A stretch of DNA of 45,877 nt, taken from contig CASFPH010000029.1 of assembly GCA_949296645.1 (NCBI GenBank), positions 1 through 45,877 of the forward strand. Reading direction: 5' to 3'. Positions 7,674-17,808 of this stretch are shown here, piece after piece (the first letter of the stretch is position 1; each line of letters begins with the position of its first letter). Below the pieces are notes generated by a model that worked only from the letters and a program-made list of their open reading frames with translations, was not told where the DNA came from and made no database searches. Source of the stretch: an uncultured Bacteroidales bacterium (GTDB lineage Bacteria > Bacteroidota > Bacteroidia > Bacteroidales > UBA932). A program made the position numbers and the translations under genes.

Positions 7674-9077
7674 TTATGCCAGGTCCGTGAACAGCTGGTA
7701 TACTCCGCTGCAGAGCCCGAGCAGGATGATTCCTGCCAGGCAGACAAGCAGACATGCCCTTGTAAAGGCAGGGCTGCGGAACGTGCTCACCGGAGAATCA
7801 TTAGGTGTGATGTACATGGCCTTTACTATCAGCAGGTAATAGTAGAGTGAAATGATAGTGTTGATCAGGGCTATGAATACCACAATCCAGTGTCCTTCCC
7901 TGAATGCCGAAGCAAATACGAAGAATTTGGAGAAGAATCCTGCGAACGGAGGTATTCCGGCAAGGGAGAAAAGCGCAAGTGTCATGACAAGTGCCAGTTT
8001 CGGATTCGTTTTGTAGAGTCCGTTGTATGCGTCCCTGTCAACTCTGCCCGAGTATTGTTCTACTGTGCCGATAACCGCGAATATGGCAAGGTTTGCGGCG
8101 ATATATACGGTGATATAGTATACCAGGGATGACATTCCCATCGCGCCTCCTCCAAGAACTGCAAGCATGATGTAGCCTGCCTGAGATATACTGCTGTATG
8201 CCATGAAGCGTTTTAGATTAGTCTGCTTTATGGCGAACAGGTTGGCCACGGTAATTGTTGCTACAATCACTATGCTGAGGAGCAGATTCCATTGTGCGGT
8301 CATGTTGCCGAATATCTTGAGGATTATGCTCATGAGGGTGAATGCCGCAGCTCCTTTGGAGATTACCGACAGGTAACCGCTGACAGGTGCAGGTGCCCCC
8401 TGGTAGGTATCAGGTGTCCACATGTGGAACGGTACGAGGCTGAGCTTGAATCCGAGTCCGGCGAAGAAGAATACTGTCGCCATTATCTGCAGAGGCGTGC
8501 CTGTGAGGGCAGCAGTGATGTCTTCGAAATAGGTTGTGCCGCATGTTCCGTAGATAAGGGACATGCCGTAAAGCATGAGTCCCGATGAGAACATCGAATT
8601 GAGGATGAATTTGGCTCCCGCTTCCGCGCTTTCGTGCCTTTTCTTGTCCATTGTCACGAGACATGCCATCGGGATGCTGGCAAGTTCCAGTCCTACATAG
8701 AAGAGAATGAAACTGCCGGCACTCATCATGAAGTACATGCCGAGCAGGGTGCTTAGGGTTATGATGTAGAATTCTCCGGCCTTGTGCCTTGTATCTTCTC
8801 TTTCGAGCCACTGTCCTGCCTGCATGAAGACAAGCAGGGTGCCTGTTGAAAGGATCGTTTTCATTACTGAACTTATCATGGAACTGTGGTACATTCCCCC
8901 GAAGGCCTCCGTATCGGTAGGCACGATGTTCAGCGCCGTATGGATCAGCATCAGTATGACAGCTGATGCCTGTAGATATTTGTGATTAGGTTCTTTAAAT
9001 ATCAGATCGGCAACGAGCATCAGTACGAGGGCTGCCGTAAGTGTAATCTCTGCCTGTATTGCAATTAACATATCCAT
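7674..9077 (-). CDS. nuoN: NADH-quinone oxidoreductase subunit N
   Basis: A 467-aa antiporter-like membrane subunit of complex I, with about 14 hydrophobic helices. Family motifs include [36 protein letters not shown] (residues about 212-247), with the lysine and proline of the discontinuous helix, and [19 protein letters not shown] near 288. It moves ions in the membrane arm. It is the last gene of the operon, 19 bp after nuoM, and ends at the terminator region. Nothing in the sequence suggests damage. Confidence 0.96.
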   Translation of the reverse strand: MDMLIAIQAEITLTAALVLMLVADLIFKEPNHKYLQASAVILMLIHTALNIVPTDTEAFGGMYHSSMISSVMKTILSTGTLLVFMQAGQWLEREDTRHKAGEFYIITLSTLLGMYFMMSAGSFILFYVGLELASIPMACLVTMDKKRHESAEAGAKFILNSMFSSGLMLYGMSLIYGTCGTTYFEDITAALTGTPLQIMATVFFFAGLGFKLSLVPFHMWTPDTYQGAPAPVSGYLSVISKGAAAFTLMSIILKIFGNMTAQWNLLLSIVIVATITVANLFAIKQTNLKRFMAYSSISQAGYIMLAVLGGGAMGMSSLVYYITVYIAANLAIFAVIGTVEQYSGRVDRDAYNGLYKTNPKLALVMTLALFSLAGIPPFAGFFSKFFVFASAFREGHWIVVFIALINTIISLYYYLLIVKAMYITPNDSPVSTFRSPAFTRACLLVCLAGIILLGLCSGVYQLFTDLA

Positions 9078-9096
9078 ATCAGTTTTGTTTTATGCG

Positions 9097-10581
9097 CTAT
9101 TTGACCGCGAGTTGTGAAATTATTGGTTCAACGCTGTTGCTTATCAGGTCATTTACCCAGTAAGGGGCAAGGCCAAGTCCTGCGATGGCTATGACAAGGC
9201 AGATGATGGTGAAGCGTTCTTCCCATGTAGCGTCGGTGAGTTTCAGATGTTCTTCATTGGTACATGTTCCGTAAAGTATCTTTCCTACAACTCGCAGAAT
9301 ATATACTGCTGTCACGACAATACTTGTGGTGGCTATTATCGTACATATCCTGTGGAAGAGGTCGGCATTCTGGAACGAGCCGGTGAATACGGTCATTTCG
9401 GCTACAAAACCGCTGAACCCTGGGAGTCCGAGGTTTGCAAGACCTGCAATTATGTAGCCGACTGCAAGGAAAGGCATTATTTTCATTAGTCCTCTCAGTT
9501 CCCTTATGTCACGCGTATGCGTGCGACAGTAAATCATACCGATGAGTGCGAAGAACATGGCCGTCATCAGGCCGTGGCTCAGCATCTGGAGTATGGCGCC
9601 TGTAGCACTTACTTTAGTCATCATGAGAAGAGCGAACAGTACCAGACCGCAATGGCTTACGGAAGAATACGCGTTTATGTATTTCAGGTCGGTCTGGACT
9701 ACTGCGCTCAGAGCACCATACACGACTGATATGGTGGTCAGTATAAGGAAGAGGTCACCCCATATCTGAGCTCCTTCAGGCATAAGGTACATGGCTATCC
9801 TGAAACATCCGTAACCTCCGAGTTTCATGAGTACGCCGGCATGGAGCATCGACACTGCGGTAGGTGCGGAAGCGTGGCCGTCAGGACTCCATGTATGGAA
9901 AGGAAAGAGGGCTCCAAGTACTCCGAATCCGAGGAACACGACAGGAAAGAATATTTTCTGGATTTCCAGCGGTATGTGTTTTTGCGCTATTTCAAGGATA
10001 TTCATGGTTTCGGCTCCGGCTCCGTAATATATGCCGAGGATTCCGATCAGCAGAAAGGCCGAACCGCCCATGAGCATGAGCGTAAGTTTCATGGCCGCAT
10101 ACTCTTTCTTGCCGCTGCCCCATACTCCTATGAGCAGGTACATCGGAATGAGGGCCACTTCATAGAACATGAACATTGTGAACATGTCGTTGGATATGAA
10201 GAATCCGAATACTCCGAGACTCAGCAGGGTGTACCAGAGGAAGTATTCTTTGGTAAGCGGCTGCAACTTCCACGATGCGAATGTCCCGGTGAAGACTATT
10301 ATCGAACTGAGCAGGAGCATGACAACGGATATGCCGTCAACTCCCACCGAGTAGCAGATGTCGAGCGGTGCATACCATGAAATGCTGTCAGTAAACAGCA
10401 TTTCAGCGTCGGCTCCTGCATTACGCATGCTTATATATGCGGCTGCAAGATATATGGAAAGTGCCAGAAGCATTGTTGAGCCGGTAACCATTACTGTCCG
10501 TATCTGGTTCAGATTGCGGGATATCCACAATCCGAGCATCATCAGAAGCGGTATCAGAACGAAAATGCTTAATATATTCAT
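9097..10581 (-). CDS. nuoM: NADH-quinone oxidoreductase subunit M
   Basis: A 494-aa antiporter-like subunit of the complex I membrane arm. Motifs seen: YEVALIPMYLLIGVWG near 140 with the conserved glutamate, FPFHTWSPDGHASAPTAVSMLHAGVLMKLGGYG near 226-258 with the pump lysine, and AYSSVSHCGLVLFAL near 305. Length is normal. It lies 57 bp after nuoL and 19 bp before nuoN in the operon. Confidence 0.97.
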   Translation of the reverse strand: MNILSIFVLIPLLMMLGLWISRNLNQIRTVMVTGSTMLLALSIYLAAAYISMRNAGADAEMLFTDSISWYAPLDICYSVGVDGISVVMLLLSSIIVFTGTFASWKLQPLTKEYFLWYTLLSLGVFGFFISNDMFTMFMFYEVALIPMYLLIGVWGSGKKEYAAMKLTLMLMGGSAFLLIGILGIYYGAGAETMNILEIAQKHIPLEIQKIFFPVVFLGFGVLGALFPFHTWSPDGHASAPTAVSMLHAGVLMKLGGYGCFRIAMYLMPEGAQIWGDLFLILTTISVVYGALSAVVQTDLKYINAYSSVSHCGLVLFALLMMTKVSATGAILQMLSHGLMTAMFFALIGMIYCRTHTRDIRELRGLMKIMPFLAVGYIIAGLANLGLPGFSGFVAEMTVFTGSFQNADLFHRICTIIATTSIVVTAVYILRVVGKILYGTCTNEEHLKLTDATWEERFTIICLVIAIAGLGLAPYWVNDLISNSVEPIISQLAVK

Positions 10582-10638
10582 TTTTTATATTGTTATGTGT
10601 TCTAATTATTTGTTCTAAAATCCGTTTTCAGTTTTCTG

Positions 10639-12534
10639 TCATAATGCCAGCAGCAGTATGACTGTCAGGATTATTATGCCTGCAAAGAACCATATCGTAT
10701 AGGTCTGGATTTTTCCTGTCTGTACAGGTCTTATCAATGTCCCGCATGCTTGTGTTCCTGCAGCAAGCATGTTCATGAAATTATCTATCACATGTCTGTC
10801 GAACCATGCTATAGGGGTGGAGATGCAGTTGAATATGATTTTTTTCGTAACGAACAACCATATCTCATCAAGATAGAATCTTCTGTAGGCAGCTTTGTGA
10901 AGTCCGCTGAAACGTCTTGCAAGAGAATCTGCGAGCGGCTGTGAACTGCGGGCATACATGTATGTGGCAAGACCGATTGCAAACAGTGCCACCACCAGAC
11001 TGATTGCGGCAACGCCAGTGTCTATGTGTATGTCGTAGGCTTTTCCGTCGGATGAGACGAAATGACCGAACGGCAGGATCCAGCCGGCAACTATAGTAAT
11101 CGCTGCAAGTATCATGAGCGGAACGGTCATGGTAAGCGGGCTTTCATGCGGAACATGTTCCTTGTGCAGTTCGGTGTTTTCCTTGCCCCAGAAAATGCAG
11201 TAGTAGAGTCTGAACATGTAGAATGCCGTCATTCCGGCTATTGCCGTCATTATCCATCCCATTACAGGGCTGAATGCGAAGCATGCTGCCAGAATTTCGT
11301 CTTTCGAGAAAAACCCTGAAAGAGGCCAGATTCCGGCAATTGCAAGGCAGGCTATGAGGAATGTTATATGTGTTACAGGCATGTATTTGCGGAGACCGCC
11401 CATGGTAGACATTTCGTTGCTGTGTACGGCGTGGATAATGCAGCCGGCGCCAAGGAAAAGCAATGCTTTGAACATGGCGTGCGTGAAAAGATGGAACATT
11501 CCGGCCATGTATCCGAGGCCGCCTTCGTGCGGGTCCATCGATGTGCAGACTCCGAGGGCTACCATCATGAAGCCTATCTGGGATATTGTGGAGAATGCAA
11601 GGACCCTTTTTATATCGCTCTGTACGCATGCTACAGTAGCAGCATAGAATGCGGTGAATGCTCCAACGTATGCCACAACATGCAGCGTTTCAGGGGCGAA
11701 GCCTATGAATAGCGGGAACATTCTTGCCACGAGATAGACACCTGCCACTACCATTGTTGCAGCGTGGATGAGTGCAGATACCGGGGTAGGACCCTCCATT
11801 GCGTCAGGCAGCCATATATGGAGCGGGAACATCGCACTCTTGCCTGCACCTCCCACAAACATGAGTCCGAGTGCCCACGGCAGGATCATTCCAGCCTTCA
11901 TGAGCTGGTCGGCTGCAGGGGTGAACGTGAATGTCTGCATATAGTATCCATACAGCAGTATTCCTATCAGGAATCCGAGGTCTGCAAAACGTGTCACGAT
12001 AAATGCTTTCTTCGAAGCTGCTATGGCTTCTGGTTTTGTGTAATAGAATCCTATGAGAAGGTAAGACGACACACCCACCAGTTCCCAGAATATGTACATC
12101 TGGAATATGTTTGTTGCGACTACCAGACCAAGCATCGAGAAGGTGAAGAGTGATAGGAACGCGTAGTAGCGCTGGAATCCTTTTTCTCCCTTCATGTAGC
12201 CGAAAGAGTAGATGTGCACCATCAGCGAGACAGTCGTGATTACGACAAGCATCATAACCGAAATAGGGTCAAGCATTATGCCCATGTCGATATGGAGAGT
12301 CTCCGTGAAAGGCAGCCATCGGATATTCCATGGTGTCAGGGTAGGGAAGATGCCTTCCGCCGTCCGTCCGGCTCCGAAATAGTTTAAAGCTGTGATGTAG
12401 CTAAGTATAGTTACGGCTCCTATGGCGACCGTACCTATGGTTCCCGCCACGCGATGCGGCATCTTCATTCCGAAGAGTGCAAGCAGTGGAAAGCAGATTG
12501 CAGGCAGGACCAGTATCAATATAGTAAATTCCAT
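10639..12534 (-). CDS. nuoL: NADH-quinone oxidoreductase subunit L
   Basis: A 631-aa distal antiporter-like subunit. Features: FWELVGVSSYLLIGFYYTKP near 150, FPLHIWLPDAMEGPTPVSALIHAATMVVAGVYLVARM near 236-272, and AFSTISQIGFMMVALG near 320. It ends with a hydrophobic helix after a charged lateral stretch near residues 535-590, as expected for the long lateral helix of NuoL. Starts 14 bp after nuoK. Confidence 0.97.
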   Translation of the reverse strand: MEFTILILVLPAICFPLLALFGMKMPHRVAGTIGTVAIGAVTILSYITALNYFGAGRTAEGIFPTLTPWNIRWLPFTETLHIDMGIMLDPISVMMLVVITTVSLMVHIYSFGYMKGEKGFQRYYAFLSLFTFSMLGLVVATNIFQMYIFWELVGVSSYLLIGFYYTKPEAIAASKKAFIVTRFADLGFLIGILLYGYYMQTFTFTPAADQLMKAGMILPWALGLMFVGGAGKSAMFPLHIWLPDAMEGPTPVSALIHAATMVVAGVYLVARMFPLFIGFAPETLHVVAYVGAFTAFYAATVACVQSDIKRVLAFSTISQIGFMMVALGVCTSMDPHEGGLGYMAGMFHLFTHAMFKALLFLGAGCIIHAVHSNEMSTMGGLRKYMPVTHITFLIACLAIAGIWPLSGFFSKDEILAACFAFSPVMGWIMTAIAGMTAFYMFRLYYCIFWGKENTELHKEHVPHESPLTMTVPLMILAAITIVAGWILPFGHFVSSDGKAYDIHIDTGVAAISLVVALFAIGLATYMYARSSQPLADSLARRFSGLHKAAYRRFYLDEIWLFVTKKIIFNCISTPIAWFDRHVIDNFMNMLAAGTQACGTLIRPVQTGKIQTYTIWFFAGIIILTVILLLAL

Positions 12535-12548
12535 AATCTTTCCCTGTT

Positions 12549-12866
12549 TTATCCTTTCATTTCAGATATGTCGTCAGTAAGTATCTTGTTGAAGCTACGG
12601 TAGACATTTATTATAATGGCTATGGCCACCGCAGTTTCGGCAGCCGCTATCGCTATTCCGAAGAGACTGAAGAAATGTCCTTCCAGATGACCCGGGAACA
12701 GGTAGCGGTTGAATACCGCAAAGTTGATGTTGGTAGCGTTGAGCATCAGTTCTGCGGAAATCAGCAGAGCCAGCAGGTTCTTTCTTGTGAAAAAGCCGTA
12801 TATGCCGCAGAACATCATTACCGTACTGAGTATAAGATAATGTATTACGTGTATTTCCAGTTCCAT
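12549..12866 (-). CDS. nuoK: NADH-quinone oxidoreductase subunit K
   Basis: A 105-aa, three-helix membrane subunit. The two buried glutamates typical of NuoK are present in ISAELMLNATNINFAVF (near 37) and AAAETAVAIAIIINVYRSF (near 75). The length is normal. It lies between nuoJ (27-bp gap) and nuoL. Confidence 0.96.
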   Translation of the reverse strand: MELEIHVIHYLILSTVMMFCGIYGFFTRKNLLALLISAELMLNATNINFAVFNRYLFPGHLEGHFFSLFGIAIAAAETAVAIAIIINVYRSFNKILTDDISEMKG

Positions 12867-12893
12867 GACGTTTTCCTTTTCTGTTTGTTTTTA

Positions 12894-13415
12894 TTATTGT
12901 TTCTTGCGGGCTATCATGATTGCACCTATCATACATGCAAGCAGAAGCACTCCTGTTATTTCGAATGGAAGCACGAACTGGTACTTTCCTGTTCCGATGA
13001 GAGCATGTCCTATCTCCTTTACGTTCAGTTCTTCTCCCTGGGGTATGGTATTGAGGGCAAAATCGTTTGTTACGACCAGGAATATCACCAGCGCCGCACC
13101 GACGGCACAGGTCAGTAGTATGCTCAATATCCTGGCTTTCCGTATGCTGTATTTCATGTCGTTGGCCGACTGTGTGAGCAATATGGAGAATACGTAGAGT
13201 ACCACGATGCCGCCGGCATATACTATAAGCTGTACCGCGCTGAGATAAGTGTATCCGAGGATTCCGTAGATGAATCCTGTTCCCAGCAGGACAAACAGCA
13301 GGTAGGTTGCCGCACGGAGTATTTTGCCGGTTGTCACCGACAGGATTGAAAAAACCGTTATACAGGCGGCAACTGCATAGAATGCTATTTCTTGAAGTGT
13401 TATTGCCATAATCAT
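12894..13415 (-). CDS. nuoJ: NADH-quinone oxidoreductase subunit J
   Basis: A 173-aa membrane subunit with five hydrophobic helices. The conserved LNYLFAVQLIVYAGGIVVLY-type region is seen as LSAVQLIVYAGGIVVLYVF near residue 58. Its ATG overlaps the nuoI stop as ATGA, which supports the start at 13415; the ATG at 13409 is possible. Confidence 0.95.
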   Translation of the reverse strand: MIMAITLQEIAFYAVAACITVFSILSVTTGKILRAATYLLFVLLGTGFIYGILGYTYLSAVQLIVYAGGIVVLYVFSILLTQSANDMKYSIRKARILSILLTCAVGAALVIFLVVTNDFALNTIPQGEELNVKEIGHALIGTGKYQFVLPFEITGVLLLACMIGAIMIARKKQ

Positions 13416-13867
13416 CCGTTGTTTTTGTTCAGAGTGAGAATAAGTTTGCTTTTGTCGAATACGGCATTTTCGAAATCGTTGCTGAAACGTATCGCATCAT
13501 GCGGACATGTGTTCACGCAAAGCTGGCAGAACATGCATGACCCTAGATTGTATTCGTATTTTTCAAGTACTTTTTTCTTCTTGCCGTCTTCCGTTTCAAC
13601 GGTTGCGGTCGTGAGCCGGATGGTTCCGTTCGGACAGGCGTTCTGGCAGAGTCCGCAGGCCACGCATCTGTTTTTCCCGTTTTCATCTACCGGCATGTAG
13701 AGCATTGCCCTGTGGCGTTCAGGGATGTGCAGTGTTGTGTGTCTGTTTTCCGGGTATTGTTCCGTGACGCTTTTCTGCATGAACACTTTCATGGATGTAC
13801 GCATACCGATAAGCAGACTTCCTATTGCCGTAAAATATCTTTTGATGTAATTTTTTAACTTGCTCAT
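13412..13867 (-). CDS. nuoI: NADH-quinone oxidoreductase subunit I
   Basis: A 151-aa ferredoxin-like subunit that carries the two [4Fe-4S] clusters N6a and N6b. Both motifs are complete: CVACGLCQNACP (near residue 68) and CMFCQLCVNTCP (near 107). A basic, amphipathic N-terminal helix (KLKNYIKRYFTAIGSLLIG) contacts the membrane arm. A charged insertion (ETEDGKKKKVLEKYEYNLG) separates the motifs. Overlaps nuoJ by 4 bp. Confidence 0.96.
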   Translation of the reverse strand: MSKLKNYIKRYFTAIGSLLIGMRTSMKVFMQKSVTEQYPENRHTTLHIPERHRAMLYMPVDENGKNRCVACGLCQNACPNGTIRLTTATVETEDGKKKKVLEKYEYNLGSCMFCQLCVNTCPHDAIRFSNDFENAVFDKSKLILTLNKNNG

Positions 13868-13889
13868 ATTCCTTGTTTTAATGCAGTAA

Positions 13890-14975
13890 TTAGAATATCA
13901 GGCCGTAAACTTTGCATATTGTCATTACAATCAGGATGACAAGTGATGTAGGCATAAGGTATTTCCATTCCAGAGCGAGAACCTGGTCGATCCTCAGACG
14001 CGGAAAAGACCATCTTATCCACATGAGAAGGAATACGATGAAGAAGGTTTTGCCTATGAACCAGATGAATCCAGGTATGTAATCCATGACGGCGTTGAAT
14101 CCGTCGAGTCCAGCTATGTGCAGCGGCATCCATCCTCCCAGGAAAAGTGTCGTTGCGATACCTGATGTTATGAAAAGATTAAGGTATTCGGCCAGATAGA
14201 AGAATCCGAAGTGTATTCCGGAATATTCAGTATGGTATCCGGCTGTCAGTTCCTGTTCCGCTTCGGCCAGGTCGAAAGGCGCGCGGTTGGCTTCCGCATT
14301 TCCGGCAATCAGGTATATTATGAATGCAGCTATGGCCGGTATATGGCCTCTGAATATGTTCCATGCTCCTGCCTGACTTTCTACTATACCCTGTATGTCC
14401 ATTGTCCCGCTTATGACAACCATTGTAAGCACGCTTATGCCTATGGAGAGTTCGTAGCTTATTATCATGGCACCGCTTCGGATTGCTCCGATCAAGGAAT
14501 ATTTGCTGTTGCTGCTCCATCCTGCAAGCAGAATGCCGAGCACACCTATGGAAGAGGCTGCAAGTACGAAGAATATACCTATGTTCATGTGCAGAACTTC
14601 ACCACCCTTGTTCCAAGGCAGACAGGAGAATGTAAGGATGGAAGCCATGATTACAAGAAACGGTGCCAGACCGTACAGGAACTTGTCGGAGTTTTTGAGT
14701 GTTATCACTTCTTTTGTAAGCATCTTGATCACGTCGGCGGGAACCTGGAGCAGACCTCCCTTTCCTCCGACTCTGTTCGGTCCTATACGGCACTGGAAAG
14801 CCGCACAGACCTTTCTTTCCATATATATCAGGATTATGGCAAGAATGATATACATGAGCATTATGAATATGCCGACTGCCAGACCTTCCAGAACTGTTAC
14901 CAGCCAGCCAGGCATTATGCTGTTCATATATCTGTCTATGCCCAAAAGAATCGGTTGCAAATTATAGTAATCCAT
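13890..14975 (-). CDS. nuoH: NADH-quinone oxidoreductase subunit H
   Basis: A 361-aa membrane subunit at the quinone site. Motifs: ERKVCAAFQCRIGPNRVGGKGGLLQVPADVIK near residue 52 and RAPFDLAEAEQELTAGYHTEYSG near 229, which hold the acidic residues of the E-channel. It has about eight hydrophobic helices and a normal length. It follows nuoCD by 40 bp; nuoG and the other NADH-module genes that lie before nuoH in many operons are absent. Confidence 0.97.
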   Translation of the reverse strand: MDYYNLQPILLGIDRYMNSIMPGWLVTVLEGLAVGIFIMLMYIILAIILIYMERKVCAAFQCRIGPNRVGGKGGLLQVPADVIKMLTKEVITLKNSDKFLYGLAPFLVIMASILTFSCLPWNKGGEVLHMNIGIFFVLAASSIGVLGILLAGWSSNSKYSLIGAIRSGAMIISYELSIGISVLTMVVISGTMDIQGIVESQAGAWNIFRGHIPAIAAFIIYLIAGNAEANRAPFDLAEAEQELTAGYHTEYSGIHFGFFYLAEYLNLFITSGIATTLFLGGWMPLHIAGLDGFNAVMDYIPGFIWFIGKTFFIVFLLMWIRWSFPRLRIDQVLALEWKYLMPTSLVILIVMTICKVYGLIF

Positions 14976-15015
14976 AAATAAATCAGTTTATTACCGTTAA
15001 TAACCCGTTTGAATT

Positions 15016-16641
15016 TTATCTGTCGATATCAGGTATGACAAAGTCCAGCGTTCCTCCGATGGCAATAAGGTCGGCGATCTTTCCGCCTCTGCATATAGTG
15101 TCCATGGCATGTACAAGGGGAAGTCCGGTTGACCTGTAGTGCAGTCTGTACGGACTCTTGTCTCCCCGGCTTTCTATCATTACGTCGAACTCACCCCTGC
15201 TTGTTTCCACTGATGACGTGAAAATGCCTTCAGGCAGTTTTATTACAGGTTTCGTCTTGACTCTGTATTCTCCTTCCGGTATGTTGTCTATTAGCTGTTC
15301 GATTATGCGGCAGGATTCCATTATTTCGTCCATCCTTACCATATATCGTGCGAACGAGTCGCCTTCCGTGTATGTTATCTCCTTGAAGTCGACTTTGCCG
15401 TACATTGCGTACGGGTGGTGCTTGCGGACATCGTTGGACCATCCTGAGGCACGTCCGGTACCTCCTGTAGTTCCAAGTGAAATCGCATCTTCCCTTGAAA
15501 GTACTCCGACTCCGATGAGCCTGTTTCTTGCAATCACACTTCCCGTGAATATGTCATGGTAATCCTTTATGACTTTTCTCAGGTGTATGATGAATTCCTT
15601 TGTCTTCTGTACGAATGTCGGGTGTATGTCCGCCTGGACACCTCCGATCATGTTGTAGTTCTGGATAAGCCTGCCCCCTGTGGTTTCTTCCATTATGTCC
15701 AGTATCATCTCCCTTTCACGGAATCCGTAGAAGAAAGGAGTGAGGGCACCCATATCCATTGCAAGGCATGAGTAGAAGAGCAGGTGTGAGTCAATCCTCT
15801 GCAGTTCGTCCATTATTGTCCTGATGTACTGCGCGCGTTCGGATATCTCGATGCCGGCTGCCTTTTCTATGCACATGCAGAGTGCGTGTCTGTTCTGGTG
15901 GGCGCTCAGATAGTCGAGCCTGTCTGTCATGGCAAGTGTCTGCGGATAGGTAAGGCTTTCGCTCAGCTTTTCTATGCCCCTGTGTATATATCCAAGAATC
16001 GGGTCTATCCTGCGTATGTCCTCGCCTTCAACCGATGTCCTCATACGCAGTACCCCGTGTGTGGACGGGTGCTGCGGACCTATGTTGACCACGAAATCCT
16101 CTTTGCCGAAGACTATGTTTTTCCTTCCTTCTATTTTACCGTCCGGATTGAGGAAATATTCGTCCGTGTCGTCGGCATTTATTTCATTCTCCATGTTGAG
16201 AGGATTGGAGTTCATGTCGTAGTCCTTGCGGAGCGGATATCCTTTCCAGTCTTCCCTGAGGAAAATTCTTCTCATGTCAGGATTGTTCAGGAATTTTATA
16301 CCGAAGAAGTCATAGACTTCCCTTTCCTTTATTTCAGCCGTTTTCCACAGGTTACATACGCTCGGCAGAAAGGCGTTTTCCCTGTCATGGTCGACAGTCT
16401 TGAGTGTAATCCTGTTGTAAGTGGAGGTGCATTCAAGATAATAGAGGGTCCCGAGTCCTTCTTCTCCCCAGTCCATACCCACAATGTCGCGCAGAAAATC
16501 CATCGGCTCTTCCGTATCGTATCTCAGGGCTTCGGCAACTTTGCGGAAGCTTTCTTTGGGTATAGCGACTATTTCTTCTCCATTGGTGCCGACAACCGCC
16601 TCAGGCACTATGGTAAGTATTTTTTCTGTAATTCTGTTCAT
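15016..16641 (-). CDS. nuoCD: NADH-quinone oxidoreductase fused subunits C/D
   Basis: A 541-aa fusion. The N-terminal ~160 residues are NuoC (AEIKEREVYDFFGIKFLNNPDMRRIFL near 102), then a linker rich in Asp and Asn, then NuoD from about 178 (NIGPQHPSTHGVLRMRT). NuoD quinone-site residues are seen in GPQHPSTHG, and the C-terminus is GGTLDFVIPDIDR. Fusion is a natural state in Bacteroidota and some other phyla, not a frameshift. It begins 11 bp after nuoB. Confidence 0.97.
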   Translation of the reverse strand: MNRITEKILTIVPEAVVGTNGEEIVAIPKESFRKVAEALRYDTEEPMDFLRDIVGMDWGEEGLGTLYYLECTSTYNRITLKTVDHDRENAFLPSVCNLWKTAEIKEREVYDFFGIKFLNNPDMRRIFLREDWKGYPLRKDYDMNSNPLNMENEINADDTDEYFLNPDGKIEGRKNIVFGKEDFVVNIGPQHPSTHGVLRMRTSVEGEDIRRIDPILGYIHRGIEKLSESLTYPQTLAMTDRLDYLSAHQNRHALCMCIEKAAGIEISERAQYIRTIMDELQRIDSHLLFYSCLAMDMGALTPFFYGFREREMILDIMEETTGGRLIQNYNMIGGVQADIHPTFVQKTKEFIIHLRKVIKDYHDIFTGSVIARNRLIGVGVLSREDAISLGTTGGTGRASGWSNDVRKHHPYAMYGKVDFKEITYTEGDSFARYMVRMDEIMESCRIIEQLIDNIPEGEYRVKTKPVIKLPEGIFTSSVETSRGEFDVMIESRGDKSPYRLHYRSTGLPLVHAMDTICRGGKIADLIAIGGTLDFVIPDIDR

Positions 16642-16652
16642 AATGCTGCTTC

Positions 16653-17297
16653 TTATTCGTGTCTGCCGTTCTCGGACTTGTTTTCCGCCGATGTGTTTTC
16701 CACATATTCGGTTTCTTCAGGTTTGCGTTCTTTCCTGTTTATGCCACCGAGGAATTTTTGTACTTTGACTTTCCTCTGTAGCTGCATCATTCCATAATAG
16801 AATGCTTCCGGTCTCGGAGGACATCCTGGTATGTATACATCAACAGGGATGATTTTGTCTATCCCGTTCACTACGTGGTATGATTTTATGAAAGGGCCTC
16901 CGGATATTGTACATCCACCCACGGCAACAACATATTTTGGTTCCGCCATCTGGTCGTAAAGACGTTTCAGAACAGGGGCCATTCTGTAAGTTATGGTTCC
17001 CAGCACCATTATCATGTCGGCCTGTCTGGGTGAGTTTCGTGTAACCTCGAAACCGAATCTTGCCATATCATATCTTGCAGCTCCGAGAGCCATGAATTCT
17101 ATGGCACAGCAACTGGTACCGAATGTAAGCGACCAGAGGGAATTGCTTCGTCCCCAGTTTATAAGTTCATCAAGAGTTCCAAGAATTATGCCTGCACCGT
17201 CCATATTGAGCTGGCGTACCATTTCTTCGAGATAGTCGTTGTTCTTGAACTCCTCATATTTCATGGACATTATTGATGTGCGTTTTTTTACTTCCAT
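16653..17297 (-). CDS. nuoB: NADH-quinone oxidoreductase subunit B
   Basis: A 214-aa FeS protein that carries cluster N2. Ligands are visible in [22 protein letters not shown] and [14 protein letters not shown]. The start at 17297 is preferred because AAGGAG lies 7 nt upstream and it overlaps the nuoA stop by 10 bp; the frame is also open to an ATG at 17318. The C-terminal 40 residues are a charged extension rich in Lys, Glu and Asn. Confidence 0.95.
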   Translation of the reverse strand: MEVKKRTSIMSMKYEEFKNNDYLEEMVRQLNMDGAGIILGTLDELINWGRSNSLWSLTFGTSCCAIEFMALGAARYDMARFGFEVTRNSPRQADMIMVLGTITYRMAPVLKRLYDQMAEPKYVVAVGGCTISGGPFIKSYHVVNGIDKIIPVDVYIPGCPPRPEAFYYGMMQLQRKVKVQKFLGGINRKERKPEETEYVENTSAENKSENGRHE

Positions 17298-17638
17298 TTC
17301 AAAGCTCCTTTTTTCCATGCATAAGCAAGACCTAAAACAAGAATGACAAGGAAGAACGATATGCTGACAATAGCATATATTCCTATTTCTTCAACAATTA
17401 CAGCCCACGGGAACAGGAATACCGTTTCAATGTCGAACATCAGAAACAGAATGGCGTACAGATAGTATCCTGCGCGGAACTGTACCCATGACTGTCCTCT
17501 TGTCGGTACACCGCATTCGTACGGTTCTCCTTTCTGGGCATTGTATGAGCGCGGACCGATAAGCTTTGCTATCGTCATAGCTGCGACGACAAGCGCTACT
17601 GCAGTCAGTATTACTACAACTAAAAATGAAAAGAACAT
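17288..17638 (-). CDS. nuoA: NADH-quinone oxidoreductase subunit A
   Basis: A 116-aa, three-helix membrane subunit. The conserved loop is seen as [42 protein letters not shown] (about 37-78), with the family's Cys and the acidic FDIE motif. First gene of the operon; the 180 bp upstream hold palindromes and repeats listed separately. Confidence 0.96.
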   Translation of the reverse strand: MFFSFLVVVILTAVALVVAAMTIAKLIGPRSYNAQKGEPYECGVPTRGQSWVQFRAGYYLYAILFLMFDIETVFLFPWAVIVEEIGIYAIVSISFFLVILVLGLAYAWKKGALKWK

Positions 17639-17661
17639 ATTTAATTATTTAATTTAAATTC

Positions 17662-17675
17662 CGTTTATATAAACG
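17662..17675. promoter_or_regulatory. Palindrome upstream of nuoA
   Basis: CGTTTATATAAACG is a perfect 14-bp palindrome, 24 bp before the nuoA start. It could be a regulator site in the leader or promoter. CCGTTTAT occurs again at 17721-17728. Confidence 0.4.
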
Positions 17676-17710
17676 TTTTACAACCATAGTCCGGACAGTA
17701 TCCGCTATGT

Positions 17711-17724
17711 ACGGTAAATACCGT
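17711..17724. promoter_or_regulatory. Second palindrome upstream of nuoA
   Basis: ACGGTA-AA-TACCGT is a perfect inverted repeat with a 2-bp centre, about 75 bp before nuoA. It is a candidate operator; no family can be assigned. Confidence 0.4.
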
Positions 17725-17767
17725 TTATTATAAGTCGTTTTGATTTGTTCCGGATTGAAACATCCCG

Positions 17768-17808
17768 TTCCGGCACTTTGAAATTCCGGCACTTTGAAAT
17801 TCCGGCAC
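17768..17808. repeat. 16-bp tandem repeats
   Basis: TTCCGGCACTTTGAAA occurs twice head-to-tail (17768-17783 and 17784-17799), followed by a partial third copy to 17808. The block lies between the end of the 133-aa gene and the nuoA regulatory region. Confidence 0.85.

Noticed and set aside
14211..14981. Long plus-strand frame opposite nuoH
   Set aside because: A shadow of nuoH: the real protein on the minus strand has full family motifs. The same holds for the other long opposite frames in the nuo, hdr and gyrA regions.
15016..16641. nuoCD fusion as a sequencing frameshift
   Set aside because: Both halves are in one clean frame with a natural linker, and the fusion is known in Bacteroidota.
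17768..17808. Second CRISPR-like array
   Set aside because: The 16-bp units are directly joined with no spacers.
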